A DNA stretch of 64,000 nt from the NCBI GenBank assembly GCA_030645615.1, contig JAUSNB010000050.1, positions 1-64,000 on the forward strand, read 5' to 3'. Made by a program: the position numbers and the translations under genes. Positions 53,892 through 61,525 of the stretch are shown here, piece by piece. Below the pieces are notes generated by a model. It was not told the DNA's origin. It did not search any database and saw only the letters and a program-made list of their open reading frames with translations. Each line of letters begins with the position of its first letter. The first letter of the stretch is position 1. Source of the DNA: Actinomycetota bacterium (GTDB taxonomy: Bacteria > Actinomycetota > Actinomycetes > S36-B12).

Positions 53892-53927
53892 CCACCGGGT
53901 GCGAAGACACGTCTTCGCACCCGGTGG
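53892..53927 (-). terminator. perfect 17-bp hairpin terminator
   Basis: CCACCGGGTGCGAAGAC and its exact complement are separated by only two bases (effective loop four). It begins four bases past the stop codon of the minus-strand 100-residue gene, so it should end that transcript. There is no T-tract, as is common in GC-rich actinobacteria. Confidence 0.75.
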
Positions 53928-53930
53928 CCG

Positions 53931-54233
53931 CTACCCGATCGGAGGCAGCATCCGCAGGGCCAGTGGCACGGCGGAATGCTCGCTGGCCGATCGCACGGTC
54001 AGGCGTGCCCGGCCGGCATGCACCGGCTCGACGGGTGCCGGCGTTACGGCCATGCGCCGGGCCCCGCGCGCCGCGCGAACCGCTTGGACGCCGTCCACGT
54101 ACTCGATGACGGCCTCGAGGAAGCCGGTCCACGCTGCGACCCGAATGCCCGCCGGACGCGGCTGTGCTGGTTGCGCTCCACGACCTGGGAGGTCGAGAAG
54201 CTCGGAAGTCCGGTAGGACTCCTGTGTCTCCAT
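53931..54233 (-). CDS. small hypothetical protein with own terminator
   Basis: A 100-residue protein with no recognised family. It has no signal peptide; a central segment (AAWTGFLEAVIEYVDGVQAV) looks like an amphipathic helix, and the C-terminal half is basic. GGAG five bases before ATG 54233 supports the start. The strong hairpin at its stop and a 200-base leader upstream suggest a separately regulated transcript. Confidence 0.55.
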   Translation of the reverse strand: METQESYRTSELLDLPGRGAQPAQPRPAGIRVAAWTGFLEAVIEYVDGVQAVRAARGARRMAVTPAPVEPVHAGRARLTVRSASEHSAVPLALRMLPPIG

Positions 54234-54547
54234 GACGACTCCATTCAGGCAACGAGTGATCGACCCGATGCCGGATGAGCAGTGAATGAGGTGATGCGAC
54301 GACCCAATGCGCCTATGGGTGTGGCGGAACAGGTGCGTCGTGAGCAGTTGCGTGGAGTGCAACGTGAGCGGTCGAGCCGTGCGGCTCATCCGGGGCGCAG
54401 GTCCTGTTCGGACGCACGCGGCAGGGGGGGGCTAAGCCCTAGAAGTTGTTCCTAGTCAACGTCATCGTGCTCCCCTGTCTGCCGCTGTCGCGATGCTGAT
54501 CGATCGCGAGAGCGCGACACTAGCGCCAACGGGAACAGATGCGCAAG
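54234..54547 (-). promoter_or_regulatory. 314-base gap: promoter and leader of the small gene
   Basis: This gap holds no convincing large gene. On the minus strand TTGCGC (54541-54546), an 18-bp spacer and TAGTGT (54517-54522) make a weak promoter. A tiny start-stop frame follows (separate entry), then GGGC-TTA-GCCC and a run of eight C. The rest of the 200-base leader to ATG 54233 has lower GC at codon position 3 and seems untranslated. Confidence 0.4.
54439..54465 (-). CDS. possible 8-residue leader peptide
   Basis: ATG to TAG encodes MTLTRNNF. GGGGAG lies four bases before the ATG, a better ribosome-binding site than many real genes here have. The stop is directly followed by a GGGC-TTA-GCCC hairpin, as in attenuators. 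No homologue is recognised; the amino-acid content gives no obvious sensor. Confidence 0.35.
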   Translation of the reverse strand: MTLTRNNF

Positions 54548-55324
54548 TCACCGCGCCACTGCGACGAATCGCAACCGGCAGTAGTCCGCGAACCACCCGT
54601 CTGCAGTAAGCAGGCCAGCGGTCCTCGCACGATCATCCACCTCGGCAGCCAATCGCTCATGGAGGTGCACCGGGACCGAACCCCATGCAGCGGAACGGAA
54701 ATGCCGGGTCCAGTCGGCTGCCGTCGTGTCCGGGCCGAGCGCGGTGGGGCGTCGGAACCAGGTCGCCAGCTCGACCCGGAAGCCAGCGTCTTCCAGCGCG
54801 AGGGACTGGACGCCGACGGTCGGGAAGTAGTTGCTGACGATGTCAACGTCATCAAGGCCGAGTTCGCTCAGCGCCGCGCGAAGGGCTCCGTCGAGCGCGG
54901 CGATGTTGCCTGCACCGCCCATCTCTGCCACGAACCGGCCGCCATCGCGCAGGACGGACCGCACGTTGCGCAGCACAGCGTCCTGCGGGGTCATCCAGTG
55001 CAGCGCCGCATTGCTGAAGCACGCATCGAAGGGTCGGCCGCTGCCGAGTTGGGCGAGGCCGAAGGCCGTGGCATCGGCCTGGACGAACGTGACGCGAGGG
55101 TGGTCGGCGGCCGCCTTGTCGAGCATCCGGGTATCGGCGTCGAGCCCGACGACGATGGCACCGCGACTGGCGAGCTCGGCCGCATGACGGCCCGTCCCGC
55201 ATCCCAAGTCCAGGACTCGTTCACCCGGCCGGGCGTCGAGGAGGTCGAGGACGTCATCGCCGTAGCGGCCCACGAAACCGAACCGCCGGTCGTAGGTCTG
55301 AGCATCCCACTCGTTGCCGGCCAC
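54548..55324 (-). CDS. SAM-dependent methyltransferase (trans-aconitate-methyltransferase-like)
   Basis: A 258-residue class I methyltransferase: RVLDLGCGTGRHAAELASRG (motif I, about residues 36-55), GLDADTRMLDKA and ACFSNAALHWMTPQDAVLRN. It resembles Tam and small-molecule O-methyltransferases; the C-terminal substrate domain does not reveal a target. GTG 55324 follows the PemK-like stop by four bases, so translation should be coupled to it. Confidence 0.85.
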   Translation of the reverse strand: MAGNEWDAQTYDRRFGFVGRYGDDVLDLLDARPGERVLDLGCGTGRHAAELASRGAIVVGLDADTRMLDKAAADHPRVTFVQADATAFGLAQLGSGRPFDACFSNAALHWMTPQDAVLRNVRSVLRDGGRFVAEMGGAGNIAALDGALRAALSELGLDDVDIVSNYFPTVGVQSLALEDAGFRVELATWFRRPTALGPDTTAADWTRHFRSAAWGSVPVHLHERLAAEVDDRARTAGLLTADGWFADYCRLRFVAVAR

Positions 55325-55328
55325 GGGA

Positions 55329-55802
55329 CTAGCCGCGACCCACGAGGCGCCGCAGGCGCGTGCGCAAACCGACGCGTGGCGGGCGACCCGGCACCGGGCC
55401 ACCGAGGGCTCCCGCGATGCGACCATAGGCCTCGGCCGGGAGCACGGCCCCTTCCCGCCGCACGGCGGAAACGGCCACGGCCAGGACCCGGTCGCGACGC
55501 ACCCAGCTCGGGCGTCCGTCGCGATCCCATGGGCCAGAGCCCACCGCGATCCAGTCCGGATGCCCGTCGTGGTCGCGGCTCGACATCATGAGCGCAACAA
55601 GGCGGTGGTCCTCTGTGCGGCCGATGATGGCAATGGGCCGGTCCTTGCCGACCGCCGGAGCGTCCTCGAAAGGCACCCAGGCCCACACCACCTCGCCGGG
55701 GTCGGCGTCGCTGTCGATCCGTGGGCGGTACTCCCAGTGGATCCGGCCGACGTAGTCGGTGGCACCGCCCCTTGCCGGCACAGGATCGCCGTCGTTCGAC
55801 AT
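55329..55802 (-). CDS. PemK/MazF-like protein without antitoxin
   Basis: A 157-residue protein similar to the PemK/MazF toxin barrel: DPGEVVWAWVPFEDAPAVGK, then DRPIAIIGR, gives the first strands. PSWVRRDRVLAVAVSAV is the usual second half. MazF-type proteins cut single-stranded mRNA. No antitoxin gene is adjacent, the N-terminus is extended by about 35 residues, and it is followed by a methyltransferase gene, so a non-toxin role is possible. ATG 55802 has no clear ribosome-binding site. Confidence 0.7.
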   Translation of the reverse strand: MSNDGDPVPARGGATDYVGRIHWEYRPRIDSDADPGEVVWAWVPFEDAPAVGKDRPIAIIGRTEDHRLVALMMSSRDHDGHPDWIAVGSGPWDRDGRPSWVRRDRVLAVAVSAVRREGAVLPAEAYGRIAGALGGPVPGRPPRVGLRTRLRRLVGRG

Positions 55803-55815
55803 GCCCGCGAAGGTA

Positions 55816-57120
55816 TCAGCGGCCGCGTCGCCCGCGAGCTCGGCTTCGACTTGCCCCGCCCGTGGAGGCGGGCCGCGACGCCTTCGGTGCCGGTGTGGCC
55901 GACACCGGAGCCGGGGCCACGAAGGCCGCGGCAGGTCCGGCCAGCTCACGGATGACGTGCGCCCCCGGGGCGACCGAGTGCTGGGTGGGGGTGATCGACG
56001 CCTGGCGCATCAGCGTGCGCAGGTCGCCGCGCTGGTCGGGAGTGCCGACAGTCACGACGACGCCATCACTGCCAGCCCGGGCAGTTCGCCCGGAACGGTG
56101 CAGGTAGGCCTTGTGCTCTGCGGGCGGATCGACGTGAACGACGAGGCCGACGTCATCCACGTGGATGCCGCGCGCCGCGATGTCGGTGGCGACCAGCACG
56201 CGCACGCTGCCGTCCGAGAACGCCGTCAGGTTCCTCTGGCGCGCAGCCTGCGAGAGGTTGCCATGAAGGTCGACCGCAGGCACTCCTGATGCAGTGAGCT
56301 GCTTGGCGAGCTTCTTGGCACCGTGCTTCGTGCGCGTAAACGCAAGAGTGCGACCGTGGCCCGAGACCAGTTCGCGGACCACCGTGAACTTGTCGTCGGA
56401 CGCCACGTTCATGACGTGGTGCTCCATGGCCGGCGGTGCCGACGCGGCGGAGTCCACCGAGTGCGTGACCGGCGAGCGCAGGTAGCGGCGCACGAGCACG
56501 TCCACCCCGGCGTCGAGTGTCGCCGAGAACAGCAGGCGCTGGCCGTCCTTCGGGGTGGCGTCCATCAGCCGACGGACGGCCGGCAGGAAGCCGAGGTCGG
56601 CCATGTGGTCGGCCTCGTCGAGGACGGTGACCTCGACGCGGTCCAGCCGGGCGTGGCCCTGGGCGATGAGATCCTCAAGCCGCCCGGGGGTTGCGACCAG
56701 GACGTCGATCCCCTGACGGAGCGCCTGGACCTGCGGGTTCTGGCCGACGCCACCGACGATGACGAGCGTGCGAAGGCCGGCCGGCCGGGCCAGGGCATCG
56801 ATGGTCTCGTTGACCTGGACGGCGAGTTCCCGGGTGGGCACGAGCACCAAGGCGCGCGGCCGGCCAGGCTGGCGGGCGGTACCCGAGCCGAGCAGGCGGG
56901 TGACGGTGGGCAGGGCGAACGCAACCGTCTTGCCGCTGCCGGTGCGCCCGCGGCCGAGCACGTCGCGCCCGGCCAGGGAGTCCGGCAGCGTGGCGGACTG
57001 GATCGGGAAGGGTGCGTCGATGCCACGACTGGCGAGCGCGGCGACAAGGGGGGCGGGGACGCCGAGGGCGGCGAAGCCGCCGGAGGGCATGGTGGAACGT
57101 GCAGAGGTGGTACTGGTCAA
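55816..57120 (-). CDS. DEAD-box RNA helicase (second copy)
   Basis: A 434-residue RNA helicase paralogous to the one at 644-1912, with PFPIQ, GRGRTGSGKTVAFALP, VTVLDEADHMADLGFLP, LLFSATLDAGVD and HRSGRTARAG. A Pro/Ala then Arg/Gly-rich tail follows residue 395. TTG 57120 is used because AGGA lies six bases upstream; ATG 57090 has none. Its leader is as long as that of the paralogue. Confidence 0.93.
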   Translation of the reverse strand: MTSTTSARSTMPSGGFAALGVPAPLVAALASRGIDAPFPIQSATLPDSLAGRDVLGRGRTGSGKTVAFALPTVTRLLGSGTARQPGRPRALVLVPTRELAVQVNETIDALARPAGLRTLVIVGGVGQNPQVQALRQGIDVLVATPGRLEDLIAQGHARLDRVEVTVLDEADHMADLGFLPAVRRLMDATPKDGQRLLFSATLDAGVDVLVRRYLRSPVTHSVDSAASAPPAMEHHVMNVASDDKFTVVRELVSGHGRTLAFTRTKHGAKKLAKQLTASGVPAVDLHGNLSQAARQRNLTAFSDGSVRVLVATDIAARGIHVDDVGLVVHVDPPAEHKAYLHRSGRTARAGSDGVVVTVGTPDQRGDLRTLMRQASITPTQHSVAPGAHVIRELAGPAAAFVAPAPVSATPAPKASRPASTGGASRSRARGRRGR

Positions 57121-57269
57121 GGGGAATCCTAGGTTCGGTGGGCGATGGCCGCGGTTGCCGGCCCGATCGCGCGTAACCGCAATGGGGGGACCGGCGGCAC
57201 ATGCGTGCGGTGCCGGTCAAGCAGACGACCTCGAGCGCCAGGTTGGGGCGCTCTGTCCCTTCGAGGGTA
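57121..57269 (-). promoter_or_regulatory. promoter and 143-nt leader of the second DEAD-box helicase
   Basis: TACCCT (complement of 57264-57269) is followed by exactly 143 nt before TTG 57120. The leader contains a strong stem (GACCGGC..GCCGGTC, 57190-57219) and a GCGGTT..AACCGC stem nearer the gene. It resembles in size and layout the leader of the other helicase. Confidence 0.4.
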
Positions 57270-57319
57270 GCCGGTCCACCATCCGCCGCCTAATCCCGCC
57301 CGCCTTGGACCCCCAAGAA

Positions 57320-57383
57320 TGTAAAGCCTGCTTGACATGATGTAGGCCTTGCTTTACTTTGTGAATGTCAAAGATCCTTTACA
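57320..57383 (+). promoter_or_regulatory. promoter with three Xre-type operator dyads
   Basis: TTGACA (57332-57337), 17-bp spacer and TACTTT (57355-57360). Three related 18-base dyads of the form TGTAAAGnnnnCTTTACA lie at 57320-57337, 57341-57358 and 57366-57383, covering the -35, the -10 and the start of transcription. The last (TGTCAAAGATCCTTTACA) is best. They are probably bound by the Xre-family protein encoded downstream. Confidence 0.7.
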
Positions 57384-57396
57384 CGGGAGTCGGCAC

Positions 57397-57825
57397 ATGC
57401 CATTCGAAGAGAAGAACCAATGGGCCTACGGGGCCATCACGGTCGTGGCGTTCACCGTGTACGCCAGCGTCATCTTGAGCCGGGCACAGGACACGCCGCT
57501 AACCGACGTTCCCTACGTCTGGCCGATGCTGGCGACCATCAGTGCCGCCATCCTCGCTGCCATCCTCGCGTCGATCGCCATCGCGATCGCCTCCCCCAAG
57601 GAAGCCGGCAAGAAGGACGAGCGGGACAAGGAGATCAACCGGCGCGGCGAGTACATCGGCCAGGGCTTCGTCGTCGTGGGCGCAGTGGGAGCACTCCTGC
57701 TCGCCATGCTCGAGGCGGACTACTTCTGGATCGCCAACGTCGTGTACCTCTGCTTCGTGCTGTCGGCGGTTGTGTCCACCACGGCGAAACTCGTCGCCTA
57801 CCGCCGTGGATTCGTCGGATGGTGA
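57397..57825 (+). CDS. four-helix membrane protein (DUF2178-like)
   Basis: A 142-residue integral membrane protein with four helices (about residues 10-28, 42-66, 86-105 and 108-128) and a basic loop KEAGKKDERDKEINRRGEY between helices 2 and 3. Such proteins are often found directly before small Xre regulators and may sense membrane state. GGGAG sets ATG 57397. It overlaps the regulator gene. Confidence 0.75.
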   Translation: MPFEEKNQWAYGAITVVAFTVYASVILSRAQDTPLTDVPYVWPMLATISAAILAAILASIAIAIASPKEAGKKDERDKEINRRGEYIGQGFVVVGAVGALLLAMLEADYFWIANVVYLCFVLSAVVSTTAKLVAYRRGFVGW

Positions 57826-58067
57826 GGCCCACGCAGGTCACCAACTCGATCCGCTCCCTGCGGTTCGCGCACGGGGAGATGACCCAGGCCGACCTCGCCG
57901 ACCGGATTGGCGTCACCCGCCAGACCATCATTGCGATCGAGCAGGGGCGCTACTCGCCGTCGCTGGAGATGGCCTTCCAGATCGCTCGCACGTTCGGCGT
58001 GCCGCTCGACGACGTGTTCCAGTACCCCCAGGTCGACCAGAAACCCGAGAGCGAGGCACACCGATGA
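57819..58067 (+). CDS. Xre-family transcriptional regulator (YozG-like)
   Basis: An 82-residue regulator made almost entirely of a helix-turn-helix: SIRSLRFAHGEMTQADLADR, GVTRQTIIAIEQGRYSPSLE, MAFQIARTFGVPLDDVFQ. These short proteins usually repress their own operon. It starts at ATG 57819 or GTG 57822, inside the end of the membrane-protein gene, and ends in the ATGA start of the oxidoreductase gene. Confidence 0.9.
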   Translation: MVRPTQVTNSIRSLRFAHGEMTQADLADRIGVTRQTIIAIEQGRYSPSLEMAFQIARTFGVPLDDVFQYPQVDQKPESEAHR

Positions 58068-59032
58068 AGGCGATTGTGCAAGATGCGTACGGCCAGGTGG
58101 ACGTGCTGCGGCTCGCCGAGGTGCCCGTCCCCACCCCGGGCTCTCGCGAGGTGGTCGTCGAGGTTGTCGCCGCCGGCGTCGATGCGGGCGCCGTCCACCT
58201 CATGACCGGCACACCGTACCTAGCGCGCGCCGTGTTCGGGCTGCGCCGCCCCAGGAATCCGATCCTCGGGCTCGCTTTCGCCGGTCGAGTCAAGTCGGTC
58301 GGTTCTGACGTGAGCGGCCTCGCGGTCGGCGACGAGGTGTTCGGCGTTGCCAAGGGCTCCTTCGCGCAGTTCGCGCGGGCCCGGGCGGACAGGGTGATCC
58401 CCAAACCGCCCAGCATCACCTTCGAGCAGGCTGCCGCGTTGCCCGTTTCAGCCGTTACGGCCCTCCAAGCGGTGCGCGACAAGGGCAAGATCACGGCGGG
58501 ACAGTCGGTCCTCATCACAGGTGCCGGTGGCGGGGTCGGCTGCTACGCGGTACAGCTGGCGAAGGCCGCCGGGGCGAGCGTCACCGGCCTGTGCAGCGCC
58601 CGCAAGGAGGAACTGGTGCGGGGCCTCGGGGCCGACGACATCATCGACTTCCGGAGCGACGACTTCGCTGACGGCGCCCGGCAGTGGGACGTGATCCTGG
58701 ACATTGCTGGCAACCGCGCGCTGCGGGAGCTACGCCGCGCACTCGCGGATGACGGAACGATCGTGCTTGTCGGGGGCGAGGCCGGGGGTCCGTTCCTGGG
58801 CGGCATGGAGCGCAATCTCGGTGCTGGGCTCACCGCACCGTTCACCGGACTGCGCGTGCGTACCCTGGCGTCCGTCGACCGGGCCGAGGACCTTGCGTGC
58901 GTTGCCGACCTCGTCACGTCCGGCGCCCTTCGGCCCGTCGTCGACAAGGTCTTCCCCCTGGCCGATGCCGCGCACGCTGTTCGCTACGTGCAGGAGGGTC
59001 GCTCCTGCGGCAAGACCGTAATCAGCGGGTGA
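58064..59032 (+). CDS. NAD(P)-dependent quinone-oxidoreductase-like protein (MDR family)
   Basis: A 322-residue medium-chain reductase without the structural zinc-binding cysteine loop, like quinone oxidoreductases. SGLAVGDEVFGVAKGSFAQF and QSVLITGAGGGVGCYAVQLA (about residues 148-167) give the GroES-like and NADPH-binding parts. It should reduce quinones or enones. Translation is coupled to the Xre gene by ATGA, placing it under that repressor. Confidence 0.9.
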   Translation: MKAIVQDAYGQVDVLRLAEVPVPTPGSREVVVEVVAAGVDAGAVHLMTGTPYLARAVFGLRRPRNPILGLAFAGRVKSVGSDVSGLAVGDEVFGVAKGSFAQFARARADRVIPKPPSITFEQAAALPVSAVTALQAVRDKGKITAGQSVLITGAGGGVGCYAVQLAKAAGASVTGLCSARKEELVRGLGADDIIDFRSDDFADGARQWDVILDIAGNRALRELRRALADDGTIVLVGGEAGGPFLGGMERNLGAGLTAPFTGLRVRTLASVDRAEDLACVADLVTSGALRPVVDKVFPLADAAHAVRYVQEGRSCGKTVISG

Positions 59033-59033
59033 G

Positions 59034-60725
59034 TCAGCCGGCATCCGGCGTGGTCGGCGCAGGACCGGCGAAGAACTCCAGGCCGACCGAATCCTTGATG
59101 ATCTCGTCCAGGTCGGCTTGGTGCGACAGCACGTAGGCGGCGTTGAATACCGCCAGCGCGGGCGGGGTCTTCAGGTGGGACAGCGAATCCAGATGGGCCT
59201 GGCTCTCGGGCAGCCCAGCCAGGCGGTGCATCGTCTGGCGCGTGTCCGCATACGCCACGGACTCGGCAAAGCCCCGACCGATGTCGTTGCCGTCCGGATC
59301 AGTGAGCACGACCGCACCCTCCGCGTACTGCGATCCGTTCGCGAAGTAGCCGGCCTGGGCCACGCCGACGATGGGCGTCATGGTGACCCTCCTGATGTCC
59401 TCGGGCACGACGTCGTCGAACTCGAACGTCCACCGGTTCGGGTACCACGTGTCGGTGACCAAGTAGCGCTCCGGATTCGGCGAGGCGACGGCCTTGATCC
59501 AGTCGGTGATGTTCAGGGTTCCCCACGTCAAGGCCGTCTTCTTGTCGGCGTCCATGTAGGTGCCGCCGACCCGGACCGTCATGGTCCCGGGGGGCGTCGG
59601 CCCGGTCTGCTGGTAGAACTCTGCGAACTGGTGGTCGTGCGGGGCGAACACCGTGACCTGCCGGTCACCTGTGAGGTGCGCCATGAACCAGTCCCAGCCG
59701 GTCGGATTCGGATCCTTGCTGTACGACGCCGCGCGCATCACCTTGGACCGGGATACTCCTGAGATGTACCCCCACTGACGGTCGAACCAGAAGGTGCCTC
59801 GAACCAGCCGCACGGTCTTGCCGTCCAGGGTCAGCGTGCTGCAGGTGGGATCGAGTTGGATGTTGGGGATCGAGTAGTACAGCGAGCCCACTCCGTCGAC
59901 GGCGGGCATACACCCGTCGGCCCCCTGGAACAGGTACTGCTTCCCCGACGTGAAGGTGATGTCTATCGACAGTTCGCGTCCCGGGCTCTCGCCTCGGTCG
60001 ACGCCCCAGGCCTTGACCGTGATCGGGAAGAACTCGTCACGCTGGTGGCACTCGATGGAGTTGCGCCCCAACCGGTAGGTGAACGGGTTCTCCGTGTGCT
60101 CCACCAGCCCGCTGGTGCCGCCCAGGCAGACCGGTTCCGCCTGCCAATGACTCTCCCCGGCCTTGCTGATGGCCAGTTGCAGTTCGACGACCTGGTTCTC
60201 GTCCTCGGTGAGCCCGAAGCCGGCAGCGAGCGGCGGCGGGAACAGGCCCGACTGGAAGAACATCAGCTCGACGCCGTATTCGGCACCGTCCTCGTCCCAG
60301 CAACTGCCGACGAAGAAGTGCCAGCCCACGGCACTCCTGGGCTTGGGGCCGAAGTCGCGGGGGAACGAGAAGTTCGCCTTGTTGGGGACCATGTCGTAGC
60401 CCACGGTCGCGGGTGGGCCGAGGAAGTTGACCGACATCGTGTAGGCAGCCTGCGGCGCCAGTTCCGTGCAGCGTGGAAGCAGGTGCTCGTAGTTCTTCTC
60501 GAAGCTCGGCGTGTGGTCGACCGGGTGCTCGATGAGGTACTTCAGGAACGTCCGCATGCGCTTGGCGTAAGCCTCGCGGCTGTTCTTCGGGTCCGCCAAC
60601 GCCGCTCGAGCACCAGCGGGAATGGAGGCGGCGTCGAACTCGGTCTGCCACAGCGCATCGGCGATGCTGCGCCGCGTCGGGGCGTCGAGGTCGGCCAGGG
60701 GGTCTGCGTCGGCGTGATCGGACAT
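59034..60725 (-). CDS. CrtC/AttH-like lipocalin-fold protein
   Basis: A 563-residue protein of the hydroxyneurosporene-synthase/AttH (lipocalin-like) superfamily: VGWHFFVGSCWDEDGAEYGV, GTFWFDRQWGYISG (the conserved F-D-x-x-W motif) and ATWPN-like strands such as TDTWYPNRWTFEFDDVV. An unusual N-terminal ~100 residues and a C-terminal ~60 residues extend it. There are no carotenoid genes nearby, so terpenoid hydration is only one possibility. GAGGAG precedes the ATG. Confidence 0.75.
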   Translation of the reverse strand: MSDHADADPLADLDAPTRRSIADALWQTEFDAASIPAGARAALADPKNSREAYAKRMRTFLKYLIEHPVDHTPSFEKNYEHLLPRCTELAPQAAYTMSVNFLGPPATVGYDMVPNKANFSFPRDFGPKPRSAVGWHFFVGSCWDEDGAEYGVELMFFQSGLFPPPLAAGFGLTEDENQVVELQLAISKAGESHWQAEPVCLGGTSGLVEHTENPFTYRLGRNSIECHQRDEFFPITVKAWGVDRGESPGRELSIDITFTSGKQYLFQGADGCMPAVDGVGSLYYSIPNIQLDPTCSTLTLDGKTVRLVRGTFWFDRQWGYISGVSRSKVMRAASYSKDPNPTGWDWFMAHLTGDRQVTVFAPHDHQFAEFYQQTGPTPPGTMTVRVGGTYMDADKKTALTWGTLNITDWIKAVASPNPERYLVTDTWYPNRWTFEFDDVVPEDIRRVTMTPIVGVAQAGYFANGSQYAEGAVVLTDPDGNDIGRGFAESVAYADTRQTMHRLAGLPESQAHLDSLSHLKTPPALAVFNAAYVLSHQADLDEIIKDSVGLEFFAGPAPTTPDAG

Positions 60726-60734
60726 TCGCGCTCC

Positions 60735-61484
60735 TCAGTGCCGCGAGCGGCGGCTCGCCCCGATGATGTCAGAGCGAGCGGCCCGACGGTACGCGGTTGG
60801 CGTCAGACCAAGGACGGAGCGGAACTGACGGGTGAAGGAGGCCTGGTCGTAGAACCCGCAGTCGGCCGAGATCTCTCCGAACGACCGGTCCGTGGCGATC
60901 GCCAGCCGGACCGCCTCCTCGAGCCTGATCCTTTGCACAAGTCGCTGCGGGGAGATGCCCAGGGTGCCGCGACACCGCCGCTGCAGCTGCGACGGACTCA
61001 ACCCGGCCAGCCGGGCAAGCCCGGGCAGCCGCCAGGGAGCCGAGACGTCGGCTCGCACCGCCGCGATGACCGCCGCGAGCCCGGCATGGCCGCTCGTGAC
61101 CTGGGCATTGAGGTCCACCGACAACACGGCGACGCCTACGCAGGGGTCACCGTCGGCCGCGAGGACGGCCTTGGACGTCATGTACCAGCCGAGCCTCCCG
61201 TCTGCCCTGACAATCAACTCCAGTTGGCCCGACAGGGGCACGTGGGTCCGTACGACGGCTTCGTCCTGCCTCGCGTAGGACTCGGCCAGGTCGCGCGCGA
61301 ACAGCTCGTGCACGGTGCGCCCGACGATCTGGTCCCGGTGCAGGCCCAGCCGATGGCAGAACCCGGAGTTGGCGTAGGCATAGCGGCCGTCGACTCCCTT
61401 CACCGCCGCCATCACCTGCGGGAGGGCCTCAGTCAGCTGCACGAACGAGCGGACACCCGGCGTTTGCATTAATGCGACGGTCAC
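60735..61484 (-). CDS. AraC-family regulator with PAS sensor domain
   Basis: A 249-residue regulator: an N-terminal PAS domain (AVKGVDGRYAYANSGFCHRL, about residues 30-130) and a C-terminal AraC helix-turn-helix pair (PGLARLAGLSPSQLQRRC and CGFYDQASFTRQFRSVLGLT). GTG 61484 is chosen; a CATCGT box six bases upstream fits the leaderless pattern. ATG 61469 is an alternative. It is divergent from putA by about 40 bases and may activate it. Confidence 0.85.
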   Translation of the reverse strand: MTVALMQTPGVRSFVQLTEALPQVMAAVKGVDGRYAYANSGFCHRLGLHRDQIVGRTVHELFARDLAESYARQDEAVVRTHVPLSGQLELIVRADGRLGWYMTSKAVLAADGDPCVGVAVLSVDLNAQVTSGHAGLAAVIAAVRADVSAPWRLPGLARLAGLSPSQLQRRCRGTLGISPQRLVQRIRLEEAVRLAIATDRSFGEISADCGFYDQASFTRQFRSVLGLTPTAYRRAARSDIIGASRRSRH

Positions 61485-61525
61485 GGACTCACGATGGCAC
61501 AAGACAGCGGTGATCCAATGGCAGT

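Noticed and set aside
54234-54389. A His-rich in-frame extension of the 100-residue protein, suggestive of a histidine attenuator
   Set aside because: Third-position GC drops sharply there, ATG 54389 has no ribosome-binding site, and ATG 54233 has GGAG at a good distance.
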